In this document: one piece after another, positions 54,417 to 63,213 of the stretch
Position numbering within the stretch: the stretch's first letter is position 1
Layout: every line of letters begins with the position of its first letter
From: Anaerobiospirillum thomasii
Lineage (GTDB): Bacteria > Pseudomonadota > Gammaproteobacteria > Enterobacterales > Succinivibrionaceae
DNA: 64,000 nucleotides
Reading direction: 5' to 3'
NCBI RefSeq assembly: GCF_900445255.1
Contig: NZ_UAPU01000007.1
Location: 1,194,001-1,258,000, forward strand
Notes under the pieces: model-generated
Database searches by the model: none
What the model saw: the letters and a program-made list of their open reading frames with translations, nothing else
What the model was told of the DNA's origin: nothing
Translations under genes and position numbers: made by a program

Positions 54417-54881
54417 GTGTCAGAATTGACAAATCCGGATTTTTTAACACAGCTGCAGGAGTTCTTTTCCCGCCATACTATGATGGCAGGTGGCTGGATT
54501 ACTGTATTGCTGTTTTTGATTATTGTGCAGTTCCGTCTTATGACTGCCAGGATTAAAAAAGATACTATAGGTGTTGCTGTCAATAAGGTTAATCACTCAG
54601 AAGGTGTATTTGTTGACATCAGATCACAGGAAAATTTCAATAAGGGCCATATAGCCAATGCTGTAAATATGACTTTTGCAGAGATCAAGGCAGGCCAGAT
54701 CAATCGTATCGAAAGAAAAAAGGACTCACCTGTTATTCTTGTGGGCAAGGATAAGTATGATACCGAGGCATTTAACGGTGCCCGTCTGTTAAAGAAGCTT
54801 GGGTTCAATCAGGTAACTACTCTTGATGGCGGTATGCTAGAGTGGTATAACAACAATTTACCAGTAACCAATAAAAAATAG
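54417..54881 (+). CDS. yibN: Membrane-anchored rhodanese-like protein, YibN type
   Basis: A 154-residue protein with an N-terminal membrane helix (about residues 25-42) and a rhodanese domain (VFVDIRSQENFNKGHIANAVNMTFAEI, TLDGGMLEWYNNNLP). The active-site loop reads VGKDKYDTEAF and has no cysteine, so sulfur transfer is unlikely. It starts with GTG behind a GAGG site six bases upstream. Its place before secB and gpsA matches E. coli yibN; the intervening grxC is missing. Confidence 0.82.
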   Translation: MSELTNPDFLTQLQEFFSRHTMMAGGWITVLLFLIIVQFRLMTARIKKDTIGVAVNKVNHSEGVFVDIRSQENFNKGHIANAVNMTFAEIKAGQINRIERKKDSPVILVGKDKYDTEAFNGARLLKKLGFNQVTTLDGGMLEWYNNNLPVTNKK

Positions 54882-54890
54882 GGAATTATT

Positions 54891-55370
54891 ATGACCGACA
54901 CTAACAATCAGCAGGCAAACCCTCATTTTGAGGCTATCAGAGTTTACTCAAAGGATTGCTCTTTAGAGACTCCAAATACTCCTGCTATATTCCAGAAGCA
55001 GTGGAAGCCAGAGCTTAAGGTTGAGTTTGACACCAAAGCTTCAAGCTTAGGTTCAGATCAGTACGAAGTTGTACTGCGTATTACCGTTACCTGTGAGAAC
55101 GACGGTGCCACAGCTTTTGTATGTGAGGTTAATCAGGCAGGTATCTTTGTTGCAAGAAACTTCGAGCCTGAGGTTTTAGATTATGTTTTAGGCGCTACCG
55201 CTCCTAACATGTTATACCCATATGCAAGAGAGCACATTTCAAGCCTTGTATCTCGTGCAACATTCCCGCAGCTGACATTAGCTCCATTAAGCTTTGATGC
55301 TATCTATAGAGCAAAGCAGGAGCAGCATAAACAGCAGCAGGAGGCTCAGGACCAGCAGGCCAATGCCTAA
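54891..55370 (+). CDS. secB: Protein-export chaperone SecB
   Basis: A 159-residue SecB with RVYSKDCSLETPNTPAIF and the C-terminal NMLYPYAREHISSLVSRATFPQLTLAPLSFDAIYR block, ending in a Gln-rich tail (QEQHKQQQEAQDQQ). It keeps precursor proteins unfolded and delivers them to SecA. It is restricted to proteobacteria, supporting the host assignment. gpsA follows after 32 bp. Confidence 0.97.
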   Translation: MTDTNNQQANPHFEAIRVYSKDCSLETPNTPAIFQKQWKPELKVEFDTKASSLGSDQYEVVLRITVTCENDGATAFVCEVNQAGIFVARNFEPEVLDYVLGATAPNMLYPYAREHISSLVSRATFPQLTLAPLSFDAIYRAKQEQHKQQQEAQDQQANA

Positions 55371-55402
55371 TTGATTTTTAAAGACTGTATAGGATATTGT
55401 TA

Positions 55403-56428
55403 ATGCAATATACACATACCCTATCAGTTCTTGGTGCAGGCTCTTACGGTACAGCATTAGCAATGGCTGTCGCAGGTAAGGGCCTTCCTGTTTTATTGTG
55501 GGCAAGAGACAGCTCACAGGCAGGGGCCATGCAACAGAACAGGGTTAATGCAAAATATCTTCCTGATATAAGACTACCAGATAGCCTTGAAATTACTGAT
55601 GACTTTAAAAAGGCAGTAACCTCAAGTCAGATCATCCTGCTTGTCATTCCTTCCCATATATTCAGAGATATTCTGCATCAGTTAAAACCTTTGCTAAAAC
55701 CTAATCAGAAAATAGTCTATGCCACCAAAGGTCTTGACAGATACAAAGGCCACTTTTTAAGTGACACCATTATTGAGATTTTAGGTGAAAACACCAAATT
55801 TGCAGCTCTTTCAGGACCTACATTTGCAAGCGAGCTTGCCAAGGGCATGCCAACAGCTATTGCAATAGCAGGCAATGACAGAGACTTTCTCAAAGAAGTA
55901 TGCGCTCTGATGCATACCTCATATTTTATAGTTTATATAAGCTCTGATTTAAAATCACTGCAGTTAGGTGGCGCTGTAAAAAATGTTATTGCCATAGCTA
56001 CAGGTATGTCAGATGGACTTGGCTTTGGTGCCAATGCCCGTACTGCTCTTATTACCCGTGGCCTTACTGAAATGATACGCCTGGGACTGCGTCTTGGAGC
56101 TACAGACAGAGGCTTTATGGGTCTGTCAGGTCTTGGAGATCTGGTTTTAACCTGTACTGACAATCAGTCACGCAACAGACGCTTTGGCTATCTGCTGGGT
56201 AAAGGCTACAGCGTAGATGAGGCTTTAAAGGAAATAGGTCAGGTGGTTGAGGGCATAAGTTCAACTAAAGAGATCTATGAACTTGCCAATATGTATGGCG
56301 TGCAGATGCCAATATGCTCTGAGCTGTATGAAGTACTAGAACATGGTAAAAGCGGCAAGGATGCTGCAGCATCACTGCTTGCCAAGGAGCATCGCGAGGA
56401 CAGCGAGACTTTAAGACTGCAGCTGTAA
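55403..56428 (+). CDS. gpsA: Glycerol-3-phosphate dehydrogenase [NAD(P)+]
   Basis: A 341-residue enzyme with the nucleotide-binding GAGSYGTALA, the VYATKGLD and LSGPTFASELAKG blocks, and the catalytic Lys in LGGAVKNVIAIATG. It makes sn-glycerol 3-phosphate for phospholipid synthesis. The ATG at 55403 has an AGGA site nine bases upstream. The copy is intact although an IS element begins nine bases after its stop; the last 119 codons are duplicated beyond the element. Confidence 0.96.
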   Translation: MQYTHTLSVLGAGSYGTALAMAVAGKGLPVLLWARDSSQAGAMQQNRVNAKYLPDIRLPDSLEITDDFKKAVTSSQIILLVIPSHIFRDILHQLKPLLKPNQKIVYATKGLDRYKGHFLSDTIIEILGENTKFAALSGPTFASELAKGMPTAIAIAGNDRDFLKEVCALMHTSYFIVYISSDLKSLQLGGAVKNVIAIATGMSDGLGFGANARTALITRGLTEMIRLGLRLGATDRGFMGLSGLGDLVLTCTDNQSRNRRFGYLLGKGYSVDEALKEIGQVVEGISSTKEIYELANMYGVQMPICSELYEVLEHGKSGKDAAASLLAKEHREDSETLRLQL

Positions 56429-56437
56429 CCATAAAAA
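56059..56437 (+). repeat. 379-bp direct repeat, copy 1 (gpsA 3' end)
   Basis: The last part of gpsA plus its stop and nine further bases. It is identical by eye, base for base, to 58908-59286, and abuts the left end of the IS element exactly. Confidence 0.92.
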
Positions 56438-56607
56438 CCCGAGTTTGACAGTTTGTAATCACGACAATTAATACAATTGGCTTTCCATCGAGGATCGCCA
56501 ATTTTTTTTGACTAAAAACTTATTGAATTCTATTATTGCAAACTATTGCGAATTTTATAGATACAATATATAATGGTGCTATAGTTAAGCTTATAGGGGG
56601 TCTTGCT

Positions 56608-58812
56608 ATGTCTACTATTGTCGCCGTTAAAAAAACTAAAGGCGTCCAATATGTCTCCATTGTTGAGGTTACATCTATAAAGGTTAATGGTGTCAAAAAG
56701 CAAAAACAGAAGACTATTAAATCTCTTGGACCATTAGATAAGCTTCTTGAGAAAGATCCTGATGCCTTAACCAAATTACGCAAGGAATATCAAACCCCTA
56801 CTTTAAAATATAGAGAGCAAAGGGCAGATCTAGTTGAGAAACATATTAAAGGCATTGATATTACCCAGGCAGATTTACAAAGAAAGACCGTATCCATAAG
56901 TCTTAACTATGGGCTTTGGGCTTTAAAACCTTTATGGGATAACGTACTGACATTAAAGCGTCATATTTACTATATTCAGAACAGTAAAAGCTCAGTACAG
57001 TTTGATGTAAATGCTGTGTTATCTTATCTGACTTTTCTAAAGGTGGTTGATCCAAAATCTCAGTTTAAGGCCTTTAATCATCAAACAAAGTTTTTATGTT
57101 CGCCTCTTAAGGATATAGGCTTGCACGACCTATACAGGGCTTTGGACTTTGCCCATAAGTTTAAGGATGAAATTTTTATCCATATACACAATCGTATCTG
57201 TGATAATTTCAATCGCTCGATGACCATGGTCTTCTATGACTGCACTAACTGCTATTTTGAGTCACCATATGATGATAAACAGCTTTTAGAGCGTAAGGTA
57301 ATCAACTATATCAAGGCTCAAAAACTTAATGATGGTATGTCACTTAAGGAGTTTGAGGAGTACATTAATTCTCAGGAATTTAGTGATGCCTTTACAACCA
57401 AGTTCAATGAAGCCATAGATGATGGTGAGCAACTTGTACGTATGCATGGTTTATCGAAGGAGCATAGGTTTGACTTACCACTAATTTCTGTAGCTTTAGT
57501 CATTGATGATAAAGGCATACCAATTGATTTTGAAATTTTTGCAGGAAATACCTCAGAGTATAAGACTTTACCTGTTCTTATTGAGCAGATGAAGGGTAAA
57601 TATGACATTAAAACAGCAGTCGTTGTTGCAGATAGAGGGCTAAACTCACTTGGTAACCTTTTAAATCTTTTAGATCACAAACTTGGTTTTATTGTAGCTC
57701 AAAAGGTTACTGCGCTTAGCAGTGAACTTGAATCTCAGATGCTAGATCTTAAATCATACACTAAGACCTGTGCACAGGATACCAATATACGAGCTTCTGA
57801 TGTAAGCTTTATCGATATATTTGATGAAAATCTTGATTATATTGATAAAGAAATAAATACATACGGGGCTAATAATCTGTACTACCGTAAACTTCCATAT
57901 GTAAAGAGCGGTTATATTACCGACCCATCAACAGGTAAAAAGCGTAAGGAAAAAGTAGAATGTCAGATTGTCTTTACCTTTAGTGAGTCTCGTAAAAAAA
58001 GAGATATAGCACAACTTGAGAGTGATATTATCAAAGCGCGCAAAGCTGTTGAGGACCAAAAAGATATGGCCCCCGTATGTAGCTCTGGCTGGCGTTCTAT
58101 AGTACAGGTAAAAGTTACAGATGCAGACAGTGCACAGGGTAAAAAAGAAAGCCTGTATATAGCAAAGGGATTAAAGGAAGAGCTAATTAAAAAGCGCAGG
58201 CGTCTTGCCGGCTTTAGTGCTATGGTTTATAAAAAACCTGAAGATATAAAAGAAGAGCTTAATGATGCTGATATTCTGAGCTCTTACAAAAAGCTTGTGC
58301 GTATTGAGGATTGCTTTAGAGTAATGAAAAGCAATTTTTCAATAAGACCTATGTTTGTGAGAAATAAAGAGCATATTTCAGGACATATCTCAATTTGTGT
58401 TATGGCTTTGATCTTATTGCGCATATTACAAATCAAGATTGAAGAAAGTGGCAATAAACTTAGTGTAGATGAAATAAGCAGTGCTTTAAGAAACGCCAAT
58501 ATAGTAGCTCATAGCTCTAATGGTATTGATGGATATTTTACTAATGCCCAATGTCACGACAACATTTATTCTATTGAAAACACAAAGATAGATCCTCTTG
58601 ATCCTATGCTTACTCCTATTGATAGATATATTAATAAATTAAAAAATGGGCAAAGTCATATAGATATTATTCTGAAATCTGTCAATTTGGCTTCATTGAT
58701 TGGAGCTATGAATGCAAAGGATGTAGCAAGAAGCCTAAAGGTTTTTGGTGGCTATGAACAACTAGTCGGTGCTGACAACTGCAAGATTCAATCTTATATG
58801 GCTCAGGCATAA
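56608..58812 (+). CDS. IS1634-family DDE transposase
   Basis: A 734-residue transposase of the IS4 superfamily. The start at 56608 is chosen for its AGGGGG ribosome site; the open frame reaches back to 56536. Candidate catalytic residues are Asp211 in FYDCTNCYFE, Asp342 in VVADRGLNS and Glu567 in RIEDCFRVMKSNF, the last in the Y-R-E-K-like context typical of the family. The C-terminal HISICVMALILLRIL block is also characteristic. No frameshift or stop interrupts it, so it looks active. It is longer than most IS1634 transposases (about 530-600 residues). Confidence 0.9.
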   Translation: MSTIVAVKKTKGVQYVSIVEVTSIKVNGVKKQKQKTIKSLGPLDKLLEKDPDALTKLRKEYQTPTLKYREQRADLVEKHIKGIDITQADLQRKTVSISLNYGLWALKPLWDNVLTLKRHIYYIQNSKSSVQFDVNAVLSYLTFLKVVDPKSQFKAFNHQTKFLCSPLKDIGLHDLYRALDFAHKFKDEIFIHIHNRICDNFNRSMTMVFYDCTNCYFESPYDDKQLLERKVINYIKAQKLNDGMSLKEFEEYINSQEFSDAFTTKFNEAIDDGEQLVRMHGLSKEHRFDLPLISVALVIDDKGIPIDFEIFAGNTSEYKTLPVLIEQMKGKYDIKTAVVVADRGLNSLGNLLNLLDHKLGFIVAQKVTALSSELESQMLDLKSYTKTCAQDTNIRASDVSFIDIFDENLDYIDKEINTYGANNLYYRKLPYVKSGYITDPSTGKKRKEKVECQIVFTFSESRKKRDIAQLESDIIKARKAVEDQKDMAPVCSSGWRSIVQVKVTDADSAQGKKESLYIAKGLKEELIKKRRRLAGFSAMVYKKPEDIKEELNDADILSSYKKLVRIEDCFRVMKSNFSIRPMFVRNKEHISGHISICVMALILLRILQIKIEESGNKLSVDEISSALRNANIVAHSSNGIDGYFTNAQCHDNIYSIENTKIDPLDPMLTPIDRYINKLKNGQSHIDIILKSVNLASLIGAMNAKDVARSLKVFGGYEQLVGADNCKIQSYMAQA

Positions 58813-58838
58813 TTCGCAATAAAGAGATTCACAAAATA

Positions 58839-58880
58839 AAAACGCTATGATGGCGATTTATATGCCGTTTATAGCGTTTT
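58839..58880 (+). terminator. Transposase terminator inside the IS element
   Basis: AAAACGCTAT and ATAGCGTTTT form a 10-bp stem, with an inner GGC/GCC pairing, followed by TTAATTTTT. It ends transcription before the right terminal repeat. Confidence 0.8.
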
Positions 58881-58907
58881 TTAATTTTTAATACTGTTAA
58901 ACTCGGG

Positions 58908-59286
58908 TGGCCTTACTGAAATGATACGCCTGGGACTGCGTCTTGGAGCTACAGACAGAGGCTTTATGGGTCTGTCAGGTCTTGGAGATCTGGTTTTAAC
59001 CTGTACTGACAATCAGTCACGCAACAGACGCTTTGGCTATCTGCTGGGTAAAGGCTACAGCGTAGATGAGGCTTTAAAGGAAATAGGTCAGGTGGTTGAG
59101 GGCATAAGTTCAACTAAAGAGATCTATGAACTTGCCAATATGTATGGCGTGCAGATGCCAATATGCTCTGAGCTGTATGAAGTACTAGAACATGGTAAAA
59201 GCGGCAAGGATGCTGCAGCATCACTGCTTGCCAAGGAGCATCGCGAGGACAGCGAGACTTTAAGACTGCAGCTGTAACCATAAAAA
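58908..59286 (+). repeat. 379-bp direct repeat, copy 2 (duplicated gpsA 3' end)
   Basis: Identical by eye to 56059-56437. It continues into the native sequence after gpsA (two more A bases, then the terminator hairpin), so this is the original downstream side of the insertion. Confidence 0.92.
58921..59277 (+). pseudogene. Duplicated 3' fragment of gpsA
   Basis: The last 118 codons of gpsA, including a Met codon internal to gpsA and the stop. It lacks the whole NAD-binding domain, the catalytic lysine, a promoter and a ribosome site, so it is not expected to be expressed as a functional enzyme. Its identity with the intact gene means the duplication is recent. Confidence 0.92.
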
Positions 59287-59310
59287 AAGGCGACCTGAAT
59301 ATGTCGCCTT
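59287..59310. terminator. Terminator between gpsA and nfuA
   Basis: AAGGCGAC and GTCGCCTT form an 8-bp stem with an 8-nt loop. On the minus strand it ends in seven T bases, a strong terminator for nfuA; for the + strand the T-tract is weak. It was probably the original gpsA terminator before the IS insertion. Confidence 0.85.
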
Positions 59311-59332
59311 AATTATACGTAAATCTTTAAAA

Positions 59333-59923
59333 TTAACTAAAAGACTCTTCAGTTGCCTGATGATCTGTTACGTCAATAATCTCTTTTACAACGCCAGGGA
59401 AGGCCTGATTGAGCTGTGACTCAATACCCTCTTTTAAGGTGATGCCTACCATGGAGCAACCGTTGCAGCCACCTGAGAAGCGAACCTTGATAACGCCGTC
59501 TTCTGAAACATCAACAAGTTCAATAGCACCACCATGACTTGCAAGAGCAGGGCTTACGGTTACATCAAAAAATCTCTGTAATCTCTCACGCAGTGTGGCA
59601 TCTTCAGGTAAATCCTGCTTTTTAAGATTAGGAGCATGGAAGGTTAACATTTCCTGCTTGTTGTCATCTTCTGTAAGATCAATCTGAGACTCATCAAGAT
59701 AAGGAGCTACAGCAGAGTCAATAACAATCTCAAAGCCATCCATTCTAAAGTGCTCATCCTGCTCTGTAATGTATTCTTTTGGACAGTACAGAATGCCGCA
59801 CTCGACACCAGGTGTTCCAACATTTGTGGCTGTAAGACGGATAGCCAGACCTTCCATCTTCTGCTTTTCAATGATTTTCTTAAAATAGTCCTGGGCCTTT
59901 TTGGATACGGTAATTTTACTCAT
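59333..59923 (-). CDS. nfuA: Fe-S biogenesis protein NfuA
   Basis: A 196-residue protein: an N-terminal degenerate A-type carrier domain (about 1-100) and a C-terminal NifU-like domain whose CxxC is in FSGGCNGCSMVGITLKEGIE. It carries 4Fe-4S clusters to target enzymes, especially under oxidative stress or iron limitation. The A-type domain has lost the usual cysteines, as in E. coli NfuA. Confidence 0.95.
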   Translation of the reverse strand: MSKITVSKKAQDYFKKIIEKQKMEGLAIRLTATNVGTPGVECGILYCPKEYITEQDEHFRMDGFEIVIDSAVAPYLDESQIDLTEDDNKQEMLTFHAPNLKKQDLPEDATLRERLQRFFDVTVSPALASHGGAIELVDVSEDGVIKVRFSGGCNGCSMVGITLKEGIESQLNQAFPGVVKEIIDVTDHQATEESFS

Positions 59924-60143
59924 GCAAACCTCATCTTATGATGAAAATTAAGTTTATAAGTCATTTAGTGCTTAAATTTCGATCTCATATAATAACTTTT
60001 ATTCTTAGACATTGAAATTTAAATGAAAAAAAATATGCACTAATAGCAGTAAATCTCTTAATTAATTAGTGTTTTTACTGTATCATTATAAGTGATTTAA
60101 AACCTGAGATGACAATCTCGCTTATATAATGTGGAGAAAAACA

Positions 60144-61751
60144 ATGAGCTTATTTGACAAGCTTGGATTAGCTAAGTACGGTATCACCTCTGCCAAAGAA
60201 ATTATTCACAACCCTTCATACGAAGAGTTATACGCTGCCGAGACATGCCCATGCCTCGAGGGTTTTGACAAAGGCGTTAACACCAAGATGGGTGCTGTGA
60301 ACGTTATGACCGGTATCTATACTGGCCGTTCTCCAAAAGACAAATTCATCGTTAAAGACGACGTAACCAAAGACACAATTTGGTGGAACTCAGAAGAGTT
60401 CAAGAATGACAATAAGCCATTAACTGTTGAGGCATGGTCTCAGTTAAAAGCTTTAGCTACTAAAGAATTATCAGACAAGAAACTCTATGTTGTTGATCTG
60501 TTCTGCGGTGCCAACGAGGCAACCCGTCTGAAAGTTCGTTTCATCATGGAAGTAGCATGGCAGGCTCACTTTGTAACCAACATGTTCATCCGTCCAACAG
60601 CTGAAGAGTTAGAGAACTTTGAGCCAAACTTCGTTGTTATCAATGCTTCAAAGGCTAAGGTAGATAACTACAAAGAGTTAGGTTTAAATTCTGAGACTGC
60701 TGTTGTATTCAACCTTACAGAGCGTATGCAGATCATCTTAAACACCTGGTACGGTGGTGAGATGAAGAAAGGTATGTTCTCAATGATGAACTACTACCTC
60801 CCATTAAAGGGCATCGCTGCTATGCACTGCTCAGCCAATACTGACGTAAATGGCGAAAACACAGCTATCTTCTTCGGTCTGTCAGGCACCGGTAAGACCA
60901 CCTTATCAACAGATCCAAAGCGTCTGTTAATCGGTGACGACGAGCACGGCTGGGATGATGACGGCGTATTCAACTTCGAAGGCGGCTGCTATGCCAAGGT
61001 TATCAACCTGTCACAGGAAAATGAGCCAGACATCTGGGCTGCTATCAAGCGCGATGCTCTGCTTGAGAACGTAACTGTTGATGCAGACGGCAAGATTGAC
61101 TTCAATGACAAGTCAGTTACCGAGAATACTCGTGTATCTTACCCAATTCACCACATTAAGAACATTGTTCGTCCAGTTTCAAAGGCCCCAGCTGCCAAGC
61201 GCGTAATCTTCTTATCAGCTGACGCCTTCGGTGTTCTGCCACCAGTATCTATCCTCGATAAGGATCAGACACAGTACTACTTCCTCTCAGGCTTCACAGC
61301 CAAGTTAGCTGGTACTGAGCGTGGTATTACCGAGCCAACCCCAACCTTCTCATCATGCTTTGGTGCAGCCTTCTTAACTCTGCCACCAACCAAGTATGCT
61401 GAGGTTCTCGTTAAGAGAATGAATGACTCAGGTGCTTCTGCTTACCTGGTTAACACCGGCTGGAACGGCACTGGCAAACGTATCTCTATTAAGGATACCC
61501 GTGGCATCATCGACGCTATCTTAGATGGATCAATCGATAAGGCCGAGACCAAGAATATCCCAATCTTCTCATTCAAGGTTCCAACTGCTCTTCCAGGCGT
61601 TGACACCAACATTCTGGATCCACGCAACACCTATGCTGATCCAGCTGAGTGGGAGACCAAGGCTAAGGATCTGGCCGAGCGCTTCATCAAGAACTTCAAG
61701 AAGTTCGAGGCTCTCAACGGTGATCTGGCCAAGTCTGGTCCACAGTTATAA
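60144..61751 (+). CDS. pckA: ATP-dependent phosphoenolpyruvate carboxykinase
   Basis: A 535-residue ATP-type PEPCK with the kinase loop [13 protein letters not shown], the metal-binding [24 protein letters not shown] and the ATP-binding [12 protein letters not shown] block. The ATG at 60144 has a GGAG site nine bases upstream (a GTG at 60129 is less likely). In succinate-forming anaerobes this enzyme runs in the carboxylating direction, fixing CO2 onto PEP with ATP gain. The codons favour C-ending and optimal forms (for example AAC, ATC, TTC) more than the neighbours do, suggesting very high expression. Confidence 0.97.
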   Translation: MSLFDKLGLAKYGITSAKEIIHNPSYEELYAAETCPCLEGFDKGVNTKMGAVNVMTGIYTGRSPKDKFIVKDDVTKDTIWWNSEEFKNDNKPLTVEAWSQLKALATKELSDKKLYVVDLFCGANEATRLKVRFIMEVAWQAHFVTNMFIRPTAEELENFEPNFVVINASKAKVDNYKELGLNSETAVVFNLTERMQIILNTWYGGEMKKGMFSMMNYYLPLKGIAAMHCSANTDVNGENTAIFFGLSGTGKTTLSTDPKRLLIGDDEHGWDDDGVFNFEGGCYAKVINLSQENEPDIWAAIKRDALLENVTVDADGKIDFNDKSVTENTRVSYPIHHIKNIVRPVSKAPAAKRVIFLSADAFGVLPPVSILDKDQTQYYFLSGFTAKLAGTERGITEPTPTFSSCFGAAFLTLPPTKYAEVLVKRMNDSGASAYLVNTGWNGTGKRISIKDTRGIIDAILDGSIDKAETKNIPIFSFKVPTALPGVDTNILDPRNTYADPAEWETKAKDLAERFIKNFKKFEALNGDLAKSGPQL

Positions 61752-61774
61752 TTTTGACTTCTAAATAGAAGAGT

Positions 61775-61799
61775 AAGCCTGGGTATTATGCCCAGGCTT
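61775..61799 (+). terminator. Rho-independent terminator after pckA
   Basis: AAGCCTGGG and CCCAGGCTT form a perfect 9-bp stem with a 7-nt loop, then TTATTATTTG. It lies 23 bp after the pckA stop. Confidence 0.85.
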
Positions 61800-61832
61800 T
61801 ATTATTTGTATAGGGATAAAACAGAGATATTT

Positions 61833-62447
61833 ATGGGAAAACCATATATTACACGTGCTGGCTATGACATTCTGCACAAAGAGCTTGAGTATCTGTGGAA
61901 TGAAAAAAGACCAGATGTAACACAGAAGGTGTCCTGGGCAGCAAGTCTTGGCGATCGTTCTGAAAATGCCGACTATCAGTACAACAAGCGTCTTTTGGCT
62001 CAGATTGACAGACGCATCAGATATCTGCGTGGCTGTATGAATAAACTGCAGGTGGTCGATTACAATGCTCAGCAGGCAGGCAAGGTTTTCTTTGGAGCCT
62101 ATGTTGAGCTTGAATCTGACGATGATGAATCCATACTCTCCATTCGTATTGTCGGTGGAGACGAAATATTTGGCAGAAGCAACTATATCTCTATTGACTC
62201 ACCAATGGCCAAAGCTCTTTTAGGTAAAAGCGAGGGTGATGATGCCACTGTCTTTACCCCAAAGGGTCAGAAATTATGGTACGTAAATAAAATTGCCTAT
62301 AAATGCCCTGATTGGTTTGAAGAGCAGGAAATTAAAGATCATACACTAGAGCCTAGTGATGATGATATTGCCAAGGATGAGCAGGAATTTTCTGAAGTTG
62401 ACAGTAAGAAATTAGAGCAGGAATATCTAAAATCACTTATAAAATAG
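61833..62447 (+). CDS. greB: Transcription elongation factor GreB with acidic C-terminal extension
   Basis: A 204-residue GreB. Core residues 1 to about 158 match the family closely (VSWAASLGDRSENADYQYNK with the acidic tip of the coiled coil, KVFFGAYVELE, DEIFGRSNYISIDSPMAKALLGK). GreB rescues backtracked RNA polymerase by stimulating RNA cleavage. After the normal end near YVNKIAYKCP there is an extra 45-residue, mostly acidic tail (EPSDDDIAKDEQEFSEVDSKK). The start at 61833 fits the family; an earlier in-frame ATG at 61788 falls in the pckA terminator. Confidence 0.95.
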   Translation: MGKPYITRAGYDILHKELEYLWNEKRPDVTQKVSWAASLGDRSENADYQYNKRLLAQIDRRIRYLRGCMNKLQVVDYNAQQAGKVFFGAYVELESDDDESILSIRIVGGDEIFGRSNYISIDSPMAKALLGKSEGDDATVFTPKGQKLWYVNKIAYKCPDWFEEQEIKDHTLEPSDDDIAKDEQEFSEVDSKKLEQEYLKSLIK

Positions 62448-62453
62448 ATGATT

Positions 62454-63101
62454 TTAGACAATGATATCAAGATTAAGACCAAGACCTGGCTCTATTGAAG
62501 AGGTGCCATAGCGTCTTTGTATGGTTCTGGCAATGGTACCAAAGGTACCATTTCTTTCAGCAATTTCCCTAGAAAAACGGGCACCGCTGATCCTTTCTTT
62601 GGTTTTATATTGTTTAGTCTCTTCAGGCTTATTGTCCTCAGCAGCGCCAGAGCTTAATGACAGCTGGGCGCTTTTGTTGGTTTCTGCCTGTGAGTTGGCA
62701 CCCGAGACCTGTGATACCATAGCAGCAAAGTTCTGGCGCATCTGTTCACGGGTTATGAGCTGCCCCTTGTTTTCCTGCTTCTTATCCTCAGACTGATCAT
62801 TCTGTCCTTTGTCTTCCTGGCCCTTCTTTTGATTGTTGCGCCCGTCTGGGTTTATAGCCTGACGTGACTGATTAGCCTGAGACTGGGCCTGCAGTATGCC
62901 TTGAGCCTGTGCCGACAATAAAGAGTTATTGCCCTGAGTATTGCCATACTCATTGGCCATGCGACCTTGTGCCTGCGACCCCTGACTTTCTTTGGGCGAA
63001 GGGATCTGAACTCGCGCAAGATTATCTTTGCGTGCCTCCTCAGCTCCCTGTTGATAGGAAGGAGGAGTAACACTCAATACAAAATTTGATGCTATCTCCA
63101 T
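62454..63101 (-). CDS. Unknown Gln/Asn/Ser-rich protein
   Basis: A 215-residue protein with no recognised domain, signal peptide or membrane helix. Residues about 20-110 are low complexity and rich in Gln, Asn, Ser and Ala (QAQGILQAQSQANQSRQ). A charged KKGQEDKGQNDQSEDKKQENKG stretch follows, and then a more structured C-terminus (ARFSREIAERNGTFGTIARTIQRRYG) that may fold. The codon use is like that of its neighbours and the frame is open throughout, so it is probably a real gene. It is convergent with greB, with only six bases between stop codons. Confidence 0.6.
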   Translation of the reverse strand: MEIASNFVLSVTPPSYQQGAEEARKDNLARVQIPSPKESQGSQAQGRMANEYGNTQGNNSLLSAQAQGILQAQSQANQSRQAINPDGRNNQKKGQEDKGQNDQSEDKKQENKGQLITREQMRQNFAAMVSQVSGANSQAETNKSAQLSLSSGAAEDNKPEETKQYKTKERISGARFSREIAERNGTFGTIARTIQRRYGTSSIEPGLGLNLDIIV

Positions 63102-63213
63102 GACCTTACCTTTTGATAAGTAAAATTATGCCTTGTCACTATATATCGGAAAAAGCGCATAAAAACTTTAGTAAAATTTAAAAAATTTTTACAATTATAT
63201 GATATTTAAAGAA

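Larger units (their letters stand above)
56438..58907 (+). mobile_element. Complete IS1634-family insertion sequence
   Basis: A 2,470-bp element with 15-bp terminal inverted repeats, CCCGAGTTTGACAGT at the left (56438-56452) and the reverse complement of CCCGAGTTTAACAGT at the right (58893-58907), matching at 14 of 15. It carries one transposase gene and its own terminator. It is bounded on each side by the 379-bp direct repeat. Long, variable target duplications are a known property of IS1634-type elements, first described in Mycoplasma mycoides. Confidence 0.92.

Noticed and set aside
60121-60130. TATAAT at 60125 as the pckA -10 element
   Set aside because: It lies only 14 bases before the ATG and would leave no room for the GGAG ribosome site in the transcript; the real promoter must be further upstream.
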